The notes below the pieces were generated by a model. It did no database searches. It saw only the letters and a list, made by a program, of their open reading frames with translations, and was not told the origin of the DNA. 64,000 nt of DNA from Algoriphagus sp. AK58. GTDB lineage: Bacteria > Bacteroidota > Bacteroidia > Cytophagales > Cyclobacteriaceae. Of this stretch, positions 28,081 to 37,264 are shown piece after piece. The DNA lies in NCBI RefSeq assembly GCF_014324365.1, contig NZ_QEIG01000007.1, forward strand, positions 62,001 to 126,000, given 5' to 3'. The number at the start of each line of letters is the position of its first letter. Position 1 is the stretch's first letter. The translations under genes were made by a program, and so were the position numbers.

Positions 28081-29244
28081 TCAGTACTCAAACGTCCCAT
28101 GCGAACTCTGAATCGTGACTTTTTTGCCTTCGTGAGGTTCCACTCGGCCGATGATTTGAGCTTCGACTCCGTAGGATTCGGCGATGTCGATGATTTCCTC
28201 TGCGTATCGCTCATCCAGATATACTTCCATACGGTGGCCCATGTTGAAGACTTTGTACATTTCCTTCCAATCCGTGCCGCTTTCTTCCTGAATAATTCGG
28301 AACAAAGGAGGAGTCTCGAACAAGTTGTCTTTGATCACATGGACATTGTCTACAAAGTGCAGTACCTTGGTCTGTGCTCCTCCGGAACAGTGTACCAAGC
28401 CATGTATATTCGGACGCATGTAATTCAGCACGTCCACCATGATAGGTGCGTAGGTTCGGGTTGGGGACAGGACCAATTTACCCATATTCACCGGTGCGCC
28501 TGGTGCAGGGTCGGTAAGGTTGTACTTGCCGGTGTAGACTAGGTGATCCGGAACAGATGGATCGAAGCTTTCGGGATACTTAGTTTTCAAGACCTTGTTG
28601 AAAACATCGTGACGGGCCGACGTAAGACCGTTGCTTCCCATGCCGCCGTTGTATTCGGTTTCGTACTTGGCTTGACCAAAAGAAGCAAGTCCTACGATCA
28701 CATCTCCTGCTTGGATTTTGTCATTGGAGATGACTTCGTCCCTGCGCATGCGGCAGGTCACTGTACTGTCCACGATGATGGTGCGTACTAGGTCACCTAC
28801 GTCAGCAGTTTCACCTCCTGTCAAGACGACATTTACCCCGTTGTCACGTAGCATTTGGAGGACTTCCTCGGTGCCTTGGATGATGGCGGAAATGACTTCG
28901 CCCGGTACGAGATTTTTGTTTCTTCCTATCGTGGATGAAACCAAAATATTATTGATCGCGCCTACGCAGAGCAGGTCATCGGTATTCATGATAATGGCGT
29001 CCTGGGCGATGCCTTTCCACACGCTAAGGTCACCGGTTTCTTTCCAATAGAGATAAGCCAAAGAGGATTTGGTACCCGCTCCGTCCGCATGCATAATGTT
29101 GCAGAAATCCGGATCGTTGCCAAGGGTGTCTTCGACGATTTTGCAGAAAGCCTTGGGGAAAAGGCCTTTGTCCAGTTTGGAGATCGCGTTGTGGACGTCT
29201 TCTTTGGATGCGGAAACACCGCGCTGCATGTAGCGCTCGTTCAT
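28081..29244 (-). CDS. purM: Phosphoribosylformylglycinamidine cyclo-ligase (AIR synthase)
   Basis: PurM closes the imidazole ring in purine synthesis, forming AIR from FGAM with ATP. The 387-residue protein shows MHADGAGTKSSLAY near residue 55, DAIIMNTDDLLCVGA near 80, VVLTGGETADVGDLV near 136, GVVHC-like LVHCSGGAQTK near 287 and NMGHRMEV near 345. It is longer than the classical ~345-residue PurM, as seen in the Bacteroidota branch. The ATG at 29244 (MNERYMQRGVSA) is chosen; the open frame extends 38 codons upstream without a likely start. It is a single gene. Confidence 0.9.
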   Translation of the reverse strand: MNERYMQRGVSASKEDVHNAISKLDKGLFPKAFCKIVEDTLGNDPDFCNIMHADGAGTKSSLAYLYWKETGDLSVWKGIAQDAIIMNTDDLLCVGAINNILVSSTIGRNKNLVPGEVISAIIQGTEEVLQMLRDNGVNVVLTGGETADVGDLVRTIIVDSTVTCRMRRDEVISNDKIQAGDVIVGLASFGQAKYETEYNGGMGSNGLTSARHDVFNKVLKTKYPESFDPSVPDHLVYTGKYNLTDPAPGAPVNMGKLVLSPTRTYAPIMVDVLNYMRPNIHGLVHCSGGAQTKVLHFVDNVHVIKDNLFETPPLFRIIQEESGTDWKEMYKVFNMGHRMEVYLDERYAEEIIDIAESYGVEAQIIGRVEPHEGKKVTIQSSHGTFEY

Positions 29245-29512
29245 AGCGGAGGAAAGATTTGGTTGGGGCAAAGGTAGCCAATTGAGAAATTGAAAGAGGG
29301 AAATATTTGAAAATTGTGGGATTGGAGCTTCTTCAAAGACCTTGGACTTTAGAAACAAGATATTACACCAGTCTTCTATGCTATAGTTTGCACAGATTTT
29401 TTAATTGAGAATTTCAAAACTTCGAGAACCTTCGAAAGGATCAAATACCCTTTTAATGTGGTAAATCGTCAACCGTAAATTTGTGCACAACAAAGTCGAA
29501 GCATTTTAAATC

Positions 29513-29537
29513 AAAAAAGGCCGGTTGCCCAGCCTTT
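29513..29537 (-). terminator. Terminator of the M24 peptidase gene
   Basis: On the - strand, AAAGGCTGG/CCGGCCTTT (9 bp with one T-G pair) with a GCAA loop is followed by a T-run. It lies 16 bp after the stop codon at 29553. Confidence 0.82.
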
Positions 29538-29552
29538 TCGATCTTTCCAGTA

Positions 29553-30890
29553 TTACTTTTTCCCTACCAAGATCAAATCCTCTTGAGGGCTAATCAGGTA
29601 TCTTGCGCCATCCGCAGTCACGACGGCCATTTCTTCAACGGAGATGGTTTTTTCTGTACCATCAGGTTGCTTCCAGCAGTGGAATCCATCAAAAGCGAAG
29701 ACCATTCCTTCTTTGAGCAGTTTTTGTGCTGCTGGTCTAGGTTGAGGAAGTCGTGCGCCTCCCAAGTTTGGACCCACGTCATGGGCCACATAGCCTACCG
29801 GATGACCGGTGCTCCATGGTACATAGAGCGAACCTGCTGCATCCATCAGGTCACGCTGTGCACGGTCTACATCTTCGCCTTTGACACCGGGCTTCATCGC
29901 ACCAAGTGCGGCACGGCTACCGGCTTTTCCATTTTCCCAATACTTCTGAATGTCAGCAGGCGCGGAAGTCTCTCCTTCCTTCAAGACATAGGCAAATCGC
30001 TGGATGTCTGACACCCAGATTCCATAGAGCTTTACTCCAAAATCGGTCTGAATGACATCACCGGGCATGATGACTTTGTCTGTGGCATGGGAATGACCAC
30101 GGTCTGGACCTGAGTTTACGTTGGGATTTTGGTCGGGATGCCAAGCGTCAGTGACACCATACTCCGCCATTTTGGCTTTGAGGAATTTGGCTACGTCCGC
30201 GTCGGTAGTTTTTCCGGGTTCAATCATCGCATAAGCTTCATGCTGGAAATCGGAAGCCAATTGGGCAGCTTTGGTTAGGATTTCTACTTCTTCAGGAAGC
30301 TTAATGGAGAGCCATTCGTAGACCAATTCATCAGAGGAAATCAACTTTTTTTCATCCGAACCCATCAACGAGGCAAGTTCTTGGTACTGACTGTGAGTAA
30401 TCCCGTCAGCCATTTCATTGCTGGATGAGGTGTTGATGGCTACTTTCTGGAAGCCTTTGGATTTGATGAAATCCACGGCTTTTGCCAGGGCAGATTCTCC
30501 TCTAGGTACTCGCTCTACCTTTTCATGAATGTCCAAGTCATCCAGTGCAGTGGCTTCTCCTTCTGGGGAGAATACTAAGGAGTGGAAGCCACTTTCGTCA
30601 TTGTAAAATAAAAAAGCAGCCGTGCCGCTGGCATTTTCACCACCTACATGGGTAGCGATAGGATCGTTGTAATTTTCCCTACACACGACCAGCCACACGT
30701 CCACTCCCGCGTTTTTCAGCGCTGTGGGAAGGAGTTGGTTGATTCGTTTTTTTCGGATTTCCGGCCAGGGATTTTCCCCCCAATAGGTTACGGGATCAAT
30801 TTTTTGCTGGGTTTCCGTGTTTGGTGCGGAAGTGGGTTGACAGGCCCAAAGTGCCGCCAAAAGGCTAAAGAGTAGAAGTTTTTTTTGCAT
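29553..30890 (-). CDS. M24 family metallopeptidase (Xaa-Pro aminopeptidase-like lipoprotein)
   Basis: A 445-residue protein with a lipoprotein-type signal (MQKKLLLFSLLAALWAC, Cys17). It has a creatinase-like N-terminal domain, then a pita-bread catalytic domain: VIQTDFGVKLYGIWVSDIQRF with the two metal-binding Asp, STGHPVGYVAHDVGP with the metal His, and VEEMAVV with a metal Glu. It probably trims peptides with proline at position 2 in the periplasm or at the outer membrane. The start at 30890 is chosen because it creates the lipoprotein signal. It is divergent from bshA, with 170 bp between the starts. Confidence 0.85.
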   Translation of the reverse strand: MQKKLLLFSLLAALWACQPTSAPNTETQQKIDPVTYWGENPWPEIRKKRINQLLPTALKNAGVDVWLVVCRENYNDPIATHVGGENASGTAAFLFYNDESGFHSLVFSPEGEATALDDLDIHEKVERVPRGESALAKAVDFIKSKGFQKVAINTSSSNEMADGITHSQYQELASLMGSDEKKLISSDELVYEWLSIKLPEEVEILTKAAQLASDFQHEAYAMIEPGKTTDADVAKFLKAKMAEYGVTDAWHPDQNPNVNSGPDRGHSHATDKVIMPGDVIQTDFGVKLYGIWVSDIQRFAYVLKEGETSAPADIQKYWENGKAGSRAALGAMKPGVKGEDVDRAQRDLMDAAGSLYVPWSTGHPVGYVAHDVGPNLGGARLPQPRPAAQKLLKEGMVFAFDGFHCWKQPDGTEKTISVEEMAVVTADGARYLISPQEDLILVGKK

Positions 30891-31060
30891 AGATAAACTG
30901 TAAATCTTCGGTAAATTAAGCAGGATTTTGACATGCAAAAAGCCTGATTCATCCTTGCAACATACTTTCATTCGGAAATCGAAGCATAAAAATCTTTTAT
31001 TTTGAACAAAAACACGGCTGAAGCGTGTTAGAAGTCGAAACTGCCTTATCCCGGCTATCA

Positions 31061-32197
31061 ATGAAAATAGGTATTGTCTGTTATCCCACCTTTGGTGGGA
31101 GTGGTGTAGTGGCCACCGAACTTGGAAAAGGTCTTGCCAAAGTGGGCCACGAGGTTCATTTCATCACCTATAAGCAGCCCATGAGGTTGGATTTTTTTAG
31201 CGAAAATCTATTCTATCACGAAGTGGATATCAAAAGCTATCCGCTTTTTGAATTTGCCCCTTACGAGCTTGCCCTGGCCAGTAAAATGGTCAGCGTGGTG
31301 AAATATGAAGGCTTAGATCTGCTACATGTTCATTATGCCATTCCACATGCCTCGGCTGCTTACATGGCTAAGCAGATTCTCAAGACTGAAGGGATTCATA
31401 TCCCTGTGGTGACGACATTACATGGTACCGATATTACTTTGGTTGGGAAAGATCCGAGTTACGAACCCGTGGTGACTTTCTCTATCAATCAATCCGATGG
31501 GGTGACAGCCGTTTCTGAAGACTTGAAAAAGGAAACTTTCGAATACTTTGATATCAAAAGGGAGATCGAGGTGATTCCCAACTTCATAGATTTGGAGCGA
31601 TTTAAAAAGCAACGAAAAGAACATTTCAAGCTTGCTATTTGTCCTCATGGCGAAAAGCTGTTGGTTCATACCTCCAACTTCCGAAAGGTAAAAAGGGTAG
31701 AAGATGTCATACAGGTTTTTTACAATATCCGAAAGGAAATACCCGCCAAGCTTCTGTTGGTAGGCGATGGACCTGAACGAGACCGAATGGAACGACTTTG
31801 CCGTACTTTGGGCACTTGTGATGACATTCGTTTCCTCGGTAAATTGGAAGCAGTGGAAGAAGTGCTTTCCGTGGCGGATTTGTTTTTAATGCCTTCTGAG
31901 AAAGAAAGTTTTGGATTGGCAGCCCTGGAGGCCATGGCCTGTGAGGTTCCTGTTCTCTCTTCCAATGCAGGAGGAATTCCTGAGCTTAACTTGGATGGGA
32001 TTACCGGATTTGCCTGTGAGGTGGGTGATGTAGAGGCTATGACCCAAAAGGCCAAGTTTATTTTGGCTGATGAAAATCTGCCTGGTTTTAAAGAGCGCGC
32101 ATTGGCTCGTGCAAAAGAATTTGACATAGATCAAATTCTTCCCAAATACGTCGCATATTATGAGAAAACCATTGCGACTACGTGGAGTACAGTCTGA
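31061..32197 (+). CDS. bshA: N-acetyl-alpha-D-glucosaminyl L-malate synthase (bacillithiol)
   Basis: BshA transfers GlcNAc from UDP-GlcNAc to L-malate, the first step of bacillithiol synthesis. The 378-residue GT4 glycosyltransferase has the BshA-specific N-terminus KIGIVCYPTFGGSGVVATEL, LLHVHYAIPHASAAYMAKQ near 90, TTLHGTDITLVG near 118, IPNFIDLERF near 175 and the GT-B motif EKESFGLAALEAMAC near 280. The ATG at 31061 is the family start. Together with the cys genes at 41-48 kb, it points to a bacillithiol-based thiol pool. Confidence 0.92.
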   Translation: MKIGIVCYPTFGGSGVVATELGKGLAKVGHEVHFITYKQPMRLDFFSENLFYHEVDIKSYPLFEFAPYELALASKMVSVVKYEGLDLLHVHYAIPHASAAYMAKQILKTEGIHIPVVTTLHGTDITLVGKDPSYEPVVTFSINQSDGVTAVSEDLKKETFEYFDIKREIEVIPNFIDLERFKKQRKEHFKLAICPHGEKLLVHTSNFRKVKRVEDVIQVFYNIRKEIPAKLLLVGDGPERDRMERLCRTLGTCDDIRFLGKLEAVEEVLSVADLFLMPSEKESFGLAALEAMACEVPVLSSNAGGIPELNLDGITGFACEVGDVEAMTQKAKFILADENLPGFKERALARAKEFDIDQILPKYVAYYEKTIATTWSTV

Positions 32198-32229
32198 TTT
32201 AATGACCTAAATCAGTTGAAAGAATATTC

Positions 32230-32257
32230 TTTGGTTTTTGTGAAACCCTTACCTTTG
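32230..32257 (+). promoter_or_regulatory. Promoter of the fatty-acid hydroxylase gene
   Basis: TTTG at 32230-32233 and TACCTTTG at 32250-32257 match the Bacteroidota -33 and -7 elements, with 16 bp between them. The start codon lies 38 bp downstream. Confidence 0.55.
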
Positions 32258-32295
32258 CGCTGCAGTTTATCGATGGGAATTAAAATATTGGAAAA

Positions 32296-32952
32296 ATGCA
32301 AGCAACTGTTAAACCAACTACGAGCATGAAAAAGATTGGAAGATTGGATAAGCCAGACAACTTTGGTTCTGCCAAGATGTTCTCTAATCCAATACTTGAG
32401 AAAATCTCAAGAACCCACATAATGGTTCCGATTACGCTGTTTTTTGCGATATCCTCTGTATCATTTTACTATGCGTTGACCACCACAGCGATAGGTTTGG
32501 GTGTAGGATTGTTGGTGTTATTGGCAGGGTTGTTTGCCTTCACCTTTGTAGAGTACATGATGCATAAGCATTTTTTCCACATGGAACCTGATACTCCACT
32601 CAAGGATAAACTACAATATACCGTTCATGGAGTACATCATGATTATCCAAAAGACAAAGACCGGTTGGCCATGCCTCCTTTTGTAAGTGCTGCTTATGCT
32701 GCGATTTTCTATTTGGTGTTTAATCTGATTATGGGAGATTATGCCTTGTATTTCCTTCCCGGGTTTCTGATAGGCTATGCCGCTTATTTGGGAGTACACT
32801 ACATCGTACATGCCTACAATCCTCCAAAAAATTTCTTCAAGGCACTTTGGGTAAATCATGCCATCCATCACTACAAAGATCCGGATACCTCCTTTGGGGT
32901 GAGCTCTCCACTTTGGGACTACTTGTTGGGCACCATGCCGAAAAAAGACTAA
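32296..32952 (+). CDS. Sterol desaturase/fatty-acid hydroxylase family protein
   Basis: A 218-residue di-iron membrane enzyme with four helices and the histidine clusters of the family: EYMMHKHFFH (about 92-101), HGVHHDYP (about 113-120), VHYIVHAYN (about 167-175) and NHAIHHYKDP (about 186-195). The close spacing HxxxxH...HxxHH is like the fatty-acid 2-hydroxylases that act on sphingolipid acyl chains. The substrate is inferred from family and from the ceramidase-like gene nearby. It has its own promoter and terminator. Confidence 0.87.
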   Translation: MQATVKPTTSMKKIGRLDKPDNFGSAKMFSNPILEKISRTHIMVPITLFFAISSVSFYYALTTTAIGLGVGLLVLLAGLFAFTFVEYMMHKHFFHMEPDTPLKDKLQYTVHGVHHDYPKDKDRLAMPPFVSAAYAAIFYLVFNLIMGDYALYFLPGFLIGYAAYLGVHYIVHAYNPPKNFFKALWVNHAIHHYKDPDTSFGVSSPLWDYLLGTMPKKD

Positions 32953-32958
32953 ACCAAG

Positions 32959-32981
32959 CCTCCCTTCGGGGAGGTTTTTTG
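32959..32981 (+). terminator. Terminator with TTCG loop
   Basis: CCTCCC/GGGAGG stem with a TTCG tetraloop and a following T-run, directly after the hydroxylase stop. Confidence 0.9.
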
Positions 32982-32989
32982 TTTCCTTT

Positions 32990-33235
32990 GGGCCACGAAG
33001 ACTCAAAGACACTAAGAATTCTAGAAAATGGATTTTGAAAGGAATCCTTCGAAATTTATTATTCGATGTTCTTCATCCGAAATTTAAAAACGATGAATAT
33101 CGAACTTCGAAAGTCGAATATCGAAGATTGACAGAACCCTGAACACCGAACTTCGAACCTCGAACAACTTAAAATCCAGCAGCTTAATAACTAATACCCC
33201 ATCTTTTTGCCTTAGCGTCTTTGTGGCAAAACTTG
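32990..33235. repeat. Mixed dispersed repeats upstream of the epimerase-like gene
   Basis: The stretch contains GCCACGAAGACTCAAAGACAC at its left end and the reverse form CTTAGCGTCTTTGTGGC at its right end (about 33211-33227). GAACTTCGAA/GAACCTCGAA strings lie between them (about 33095-33170). The reverse form recurs at 34707-34724 (CTTCGTGTCTTTGTGGC). No gene is apparent. Confidence 0.55.
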
Positions 33236-33239
33236 AAAT

Positions 33240-34061
33240 ATGACAACAGTATCCATCATTGGACTAGGCTGGATAGGGGAGCCTTTGGGGTCTCACCTTC
33301 TGGAAAAAGGCTTTCAAGTCCTAGGCTCAACGACTTCTGCCGAAAAACAGGAAAAACTCAGCCAAAAAGGACTCCAAGCCATCCGATTTACCCTCAATCC
33401 TCATCCTGAGGGAGTTGGGTTTAATTTACTTTTTCAATCTGAGGTGTTGGTGGTCAATATACCTCCCCGTACCCGCATTGGAAATGGGGCTTTTCACTTG
33501 GAGCAAATCAAGTATTTCAAAAACTTAATCGACAATTCCCCTATTCAGAAAGTGATTTTTGTCTCGAGTACAGGAATTTATCCGGAATTGACATCTGAGG
33601 AAAAATACGCAGAGGATTTTCCTCTTTCAATTGAAAATACAGGGAACGACACGATTTTTCGTGCGGAGCAACTGATGGAAAAGGACCGAAAATACGACTT
33701 GAGCATTGTACGTTTTGGAGGATTGATGGGAGAGGACCGGATTCCGGGGAAGTATTTTTCAGGAAAAGAAAACGTGGCAGGCCATACCCGGGTCAATTTT
33801 ATCCACCGTCAAGATGCTGTGCGGATGCTGGCTTGGGTGATGGAAAAAGAACTTTGGAATGAGATCTTCAATGGCGTGGCACCTATTCATCCGCTGAGAA
33901 AAGAGATTTACGAGAAAAACGCCCTAGATCTCGGCATTGTCCCGCCTGCCAGCTACCAACACGAACCGGAAGGCAAAGACCGATTGATTGATTCCGGAAA
34001 GATTTTGAATTCTGGATTTGAGTTTGAATTTCCGGATCCTTTGGAGTTTAAATACAGTTGA
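33240..34061 (+). CDS. NAD(P)-binding epimerase/dehydratase-like protein
   Basis: A 273-residue Rossmann protein beginning with the nucleotide-binding GLGWIGEPLGSHLLEKG (GxGxxG). It has VLVVNIPPR and KVIFVSSTGIYP, as in the atypical short-chain dehydrogenase branch (YeeZ-like sugar epimerases). No canonical YxxxK pair is seen. The real reaction is unknown. It stands alone between two repeat-rich gaps. Confidence 0.75.
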   Translation: MTTVSIIGLGWIGEPLGSHLLEKGFQVLGSTTSAEKQEKLSQKGLQAIRFTLNPHPEGVGFNLLFQSEVLVVNIPPRTRIGNGAFHLEQIKYFKNLIDNSPIQKVIFVSSTGIYPELTSEEKYAEDFPLSIENTGNDTIFRAEQLMEKDRKYDLSIVRFGGLMGEDRIPGKYFSGKENVAGHTRVNFIHRQDAVRMLAWVMEKELWNEIFNGVAPIHPLRKEIYEKNALDLGIVPPASYQHEPEGKDRLIDSGKILNSGFEFEFPDPLEFKYS

Positions 34062-34266
34062 AACACGGTTGAAATACTTTTGAAATAAAGCTACCTGCGG
34101 TAGCGAAATATTTTTGTCACTAGCTCCTCTGGACTTGAATTTTCTAGGTAGTTATTTCTCTTTTTTCGCCCGACCAAGGAGGGCTTATTTCCACGGTATT
34201 TCATTCATCCTGTCTACGTTTTATTTCGCGAAACATCTCTCAACCACACTATCTCCATCCAATCTT
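34062..34266. repeat. Dispersed GAAATA/TATTTC repeat element
   Basis: A string of GCGAAATA and TATTTC words in both orientations includes GGGCTTATTTCCACGGTATT at about 34181-34200. Related sequence occurs at about 43190-43282 and 47735-47925. Long open frames across this stretch are repeat-derived. Confidence 0.55.
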
Positions 34267-34684
34267 GCGACCGCAGGGAGCCTATTTCTATGGTATCTCG
34301 TGCAACATATCTCTTTTTCTATTCTGCCAACTGCGACTGCCTACTGCTTACTCTTTTTTCAGCTTTCTGACTTCAACTTTACAGATTAAAAGATAGCTCT
34401 GCAGATATTTTTAATGATATCGCCTGCTGGGATATCTCGCGACCGCAGGGAGCTTATTTCTATTGTATCTCGTGCAACCTATCTTTTTACGAATTCTGCC
34501 TACTGCGACTGCTATCTGCTTACTCTTTTTTCAGCTTTCTGACTTCATCTTTACCGATTAAAAGAAGCTGTGCAGATATTTTTAATGATATCGCCTGCTG
34601 GGGTATCTCGCGACCACAGGGAGCCTATTTCTATGGTATCTCGTGCAACATATCTCTTTTTCTATTCTGCCAACTGTAACTGCT
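34267..34684 (+). repeat. 172-bp tandem repeat, about 2.4 copies
   Basis: Copy 1 spans 34267-34438, copy 2 spans 34439-34610 and copy 3 begins at 34611 and fades out near 34684. Each starts GCGACC(G/A)CAGGGAGC. The two periods are exactly 172 bp, with scattered substitutions. The first ~68 bp of copies 1 and 3 are almost identical, closer to each other than to copy 2. The array ends about 140 bp before the htpG start. Confidence 0.9.
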
Positions 34685-34821
34685 TTCTGATCACTTTTAC
34701 CTTCTGCCTTCGTGTCTTTGTGGCAACCTTCAAATGCCATCTTGTCACTTTTTTACACTTGGAACGGGCATTGATAGGCTCACTTCGTCAACATTTTGTA
34801 ACTACTAAACCGATTTATACC

Positions 34822-36708
34822 ATGCAGGAAAAAGGCACGATCTCGATCCATACCGAGAACATTTTCCCGATTATCAAGAAATTCCTCTATTCCGATCACG
34901 AGATTTTCCTTCGTGAGCTTGTTTCCAATGCGGTAGACGCTACGCAGAAAATCAAGAGACTGGCCACTCTAGGTCAGTATAAAGGCGAGTTGGGAGACAT
35001 CACGGTGGATGTTTCTTTTGATGAGAAAAAGAAAACCATCACCATCTCTGACAAAGGTCTTGGGATGACCGCAGAGGAGATCAAAAAGTACATCAATCAA
35101 ATCGCCTTCTCCGGCGCGACTGAATTTGTGGAGAAATTCAAAGACGCCAAAGACGCCAATGAGATCATCGGCAAGTTTGGTTTGGGTTTCTATTCCGCCT
35201 TTATGGTAGCCAAAAACGTGGAAATCCACACGCTTTCCTATCAGGACGGCGCAGAACCAGCCATTTGGACTTGCGATGGCAGCACCGAATTTGAAATCAA
35301 GAAAGGAAAGAAAAAGGAGCGTGGTACCGATGTGATTCTCCACATCAACGAAGAATCTGAAGAATTCCTGGACAAGTGGAAGCTTCAGGGCATCTTGGAC
35401 AAATACTGCAAGTTCCTTCCTGTGCCGATCAAGTTTGGCACCAAAAGCGAATCCGTAGAAGATGGTGTGGACAAGGACGGAAACAAGAAGTGGAAGTCTG
35501 TGGAGGTGGACAACATCATCAACACCACTTCCCCAATCTGGACCAAATCTCCGAGCGACCTGAAGGACGAAGATTACCTCGCATTCTACAAGAGTCTGTA
35601 TCCGATGGGCGAGGATCCGCTTTTCTGGATTCACCTCAATGTGGACTACCCGTTCAACTTGACCGGGGTGCTATATTTCCCGAAAGTGAAGAATGAATTC
35701 GAGCTTCAGCGCAATAAAATCAAGCTTTTCAGCCGTCAGGTATTCATCACCGATGAGGTGAAAGACATCGTGCCGGAATTTTTGATGCTGCTTCACGGGG
35801 TGATTGATTCTCCGGACATTCCGCTCAACGTATCCCGAAGCTTCCTGCAGGCCGATGGCAACGTGAAGAAAATCAACAACTACATCACCAAGAAAGTAGC
35901 CGACAAGCTGTCCGAACTTTTCAAAAAAGACCGCAAGGCCTATGAAGAAAAGTGGAATGACATTGGCCTGTTTGTGAAGTACGGCATGATCTCCGAGGAG
36001 AAATTCTACGAAAAAGGAAAAGAATTTACCCTGCTCAAAAACACCAAAAACGAGTATTTCACCCTAGACGAATACCGTGACAAGGTAAAGGCAATTCAGA
36101 CTGATAAGAACGAACAAACTATTTTCCTTTACGCCACCGACATCAACAAGCAGGATAGCTTCATCGACTCAGCGAATAAAAAGGACTACGATGTACTCGT
36201 GCTTGACTCTCCGATCGACAGCCACTTTATTCAGCACATCGAGACTAAGATCGAGAAGACGCAACTCAAGCGTGTGGATGCCGATGTGGTGGAAAAGCTC
36301 ATCCAAAAAGACTCCACCTATGCCAATCTCCTGACCGAAGATCAGAGCAAATCCGTGAAGGAACTCTTCGAAAAGGCGATCAACAACAAAAACTACAGCG
36401 TGGAGATCGAAGGCTTGAGTCCTGAGGAAATGCCCGTGACCATCACCATGGAAGAGTGGATGCGTCGTATGAAAGATATGGCGCAGACCGGAGGCGGACC
36501 GATGAGCTTCTACGGCAGCCTGCCCGACAGCTATAAAGTCGCCATCAACGGCAACCATCCCGTCGTGGACAAAATCCTAAAAGCGGAAGGGGAAGAAGCC
36601 CAACTGAAACTAGCCAAGCAGGCCTTCGATTTGGCCTTGTTGTCTCAGGGCTTGCTGACCGGCAAGGATCTGACTGCCTTTGTGAAGCGAAGTGTGGAGA
36701 TGATCTAA
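34822..36708 (+). CDS. htpG: Molecular chaperone HtpG (Hsp90)
   Basis: An ATP-dependent cytosolic chaperone. The 628-residue protein has the GHKL ATPase domain (FLRELVSNAVDATQKI, ISDKGLGMTAEEI, GKFGLGFYSAFMVA), the middle domain (YPFNLTGVLYFPK, LNVSRSFLQAD) and the C-terminal dimerisation domain ending LTAFVKRSVEMI. The ATG at 34822 (MQEKGTISIHTENIFP) is the family start; the 84 open codons upstream lie in the tandem-repeat region. Its 3' end is the source sequence, or a relative, of two fragments at 38521 and 38857. Confidence 0.96.
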   Translation: MQEKGTISIHTENIFPIIKKFLYSDHEIFLRELVSNAVDATQKIKRLATLGQYKGELGDITVDVSFDEKKKTITISDKGLGMTAEEIKKYINQIAFSGATEFVEKFKDAKDANEIIGKFGLGFYSAFMVAKNVEIHTLSYQDGAEPAIWTCDGSTEFEIKKGKKKERGTDVILHINEESEEFLDKWKLQGILDKYCKFLPVPIKFGTKSESVEDGVDKDGNKKWKSVEVDNIINTTSPIWTKSPSDLKDEDYLAFYKSLYPMGEDPLFWIHLNVDYPFNLTGVLYFPKVKNEFELQRNKIKLFSRQVFITDEVKDIVPEFLMLLHGVIDSPDIPLNVSRSFLQADGNVKKINNYITKKVADKLSELFKKDRKAYEEKWNDIGLFVKYGMISEEKFYEKGKEFTLLKNTKNEYFTLDEYRDKVKAIQTDKNEQTIFLYATDINKQDSFIDSANKKDYDVLVLDSPIDSHFIQHIETKIEKTQLKRVDADVVEKLIQKDSTYANLLTEDQSKSVKELFEKAINNKNYSVEIEGLSPEEMPVTITMEEWMRRMKDMAQTGGGPMSFYGSLPDSYKVAINGNHPVVDKILKAEGEEAQLKLAKQAFDLALLSQGLLTGKDLTAFVKRSVEMI

Positions 36709-36710
36709 CT

Positions 36711-36742
36711 GACCTTTGGGGTTTTAAAAAACCCCAAAGGTC
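36711..36742. repeat. Palindrome after htpG (ACCTTTGGGGTTTT type)
   Basis: Perfect 15-bp arms GACCTTTGGGGTTTT and its complement around AA, starting 3 bp after the htpG stop. A second, imperfect palindrome of the same kind (AAACCTTCGAGG...CCTCAAAGGTTT) follows at 36753-36786. Confidence 0.8.
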
Positions 36743-36790
36743 TTATATAACTTTAAACCTTCGAGGCTTCAAAAACCTCAAAGGTTTTCC

Positions 36791-36822
36791 AAATCCCCGG
36801 CGAGCAGTCGGGGATTTTTTTT
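36791..36822 (+). terminator. htpG terminator (copy 1 of 3)
   Basis: Stem AAATCCCCG/CGGGGATTT with a 9-base loop and a run of T. Nearly the same hairpin recurs at 38647-38675 and 39189-39217, each time after an htpG 3' end or fragment. Confidence 0.85.
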
Positions 36823-36971
36823 GTATACAAAAATGCAAGATTTCAAAAGGAAAAAGTGGTCTAATAGACTGATTAATAGATATATAAAAATTAGTTATAG
36901 ATTTCAAAAAGAAGTTTTCTATTTGAAAATCAGTTAGTTAGTTATGTAAATGAAATTTCTTTAGTTAAAGG

Positions 36972-37003
36972 TTTGACAATTTGAACTTGGGCAGGTATGT
37001 TTA
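36972..37003 (+). promoter_or_regulatory. Candidate promoter of the peptide/propeller cassette
   Basis: TTTG (36972-36975), 20 bp, then TATGTTTA (36996-37003), which matches TAnnTTTG at seven of eight positions. The leader to the small peptide start is about 60 bp. The flanking 36823-36971 is AT-rich with no other feature seen. Confidence 0.4.
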
Positions 37004-37066
37004 GTTCAAGTTCTACGCGCGGCGGGCTTTTTAATCAATTTGTTAAACTTTAAAAATTTAGAAATC

Positions 37067-37264
37067 ATGAGAAAAATTGCATTCATTGTTTTGGCGTTCG
37101 CTTTAGTTACGTCTTCACAAGTTTTTGGTCAAGCCTCTTTACCAGGAGATGAAGGAGGGCCCAGAGAATCACCTGAGCAACGCCGCTGCCCAGATGGAAA
37201 GATTAAGACCGTGTGTGAACCACATGATTACCTTGGTTGTGGTGATATTAAAGGTTGTGCATGA
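37067..37264 (+). CDS. Small secreted four-cysteine peptide
   Basis: A 65-residue protein: a clear signal peptide (MRKIAFIVLAFALVTSSQVFGQ) and a mature part of about 43 residues with four cysteines in the pattern C-x8-C-x7-C-x5-C-A. The last codons overlap the next gene by ATGA, so the two are translationally coupled. In Bacteroidota, short exported peptides (for example NVEALA-type) often precede 6-bladed propeller lipoproteins, and this looks like an unfamiliar member of that arrangement. It could be a secreted signal or toxin-like peptide, but its role is unknown. The start at 37067 gives the signal peptide. Confidence 0.7.
   Translation: MRKIAFIVLAFALVTSSQVFGQASLPGDEGGPRESPEQRRCPDGKIKTVCEPHDYLGCGDIKGCA

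Noticed and set aside
34114..34821. Open frames upstream of htpG, one continuing into the htpG frame
   Set aside because: They run through the GAAATA elements and the 172-bp tandem repeats. HtpG homologues start at the ATG at 34822.
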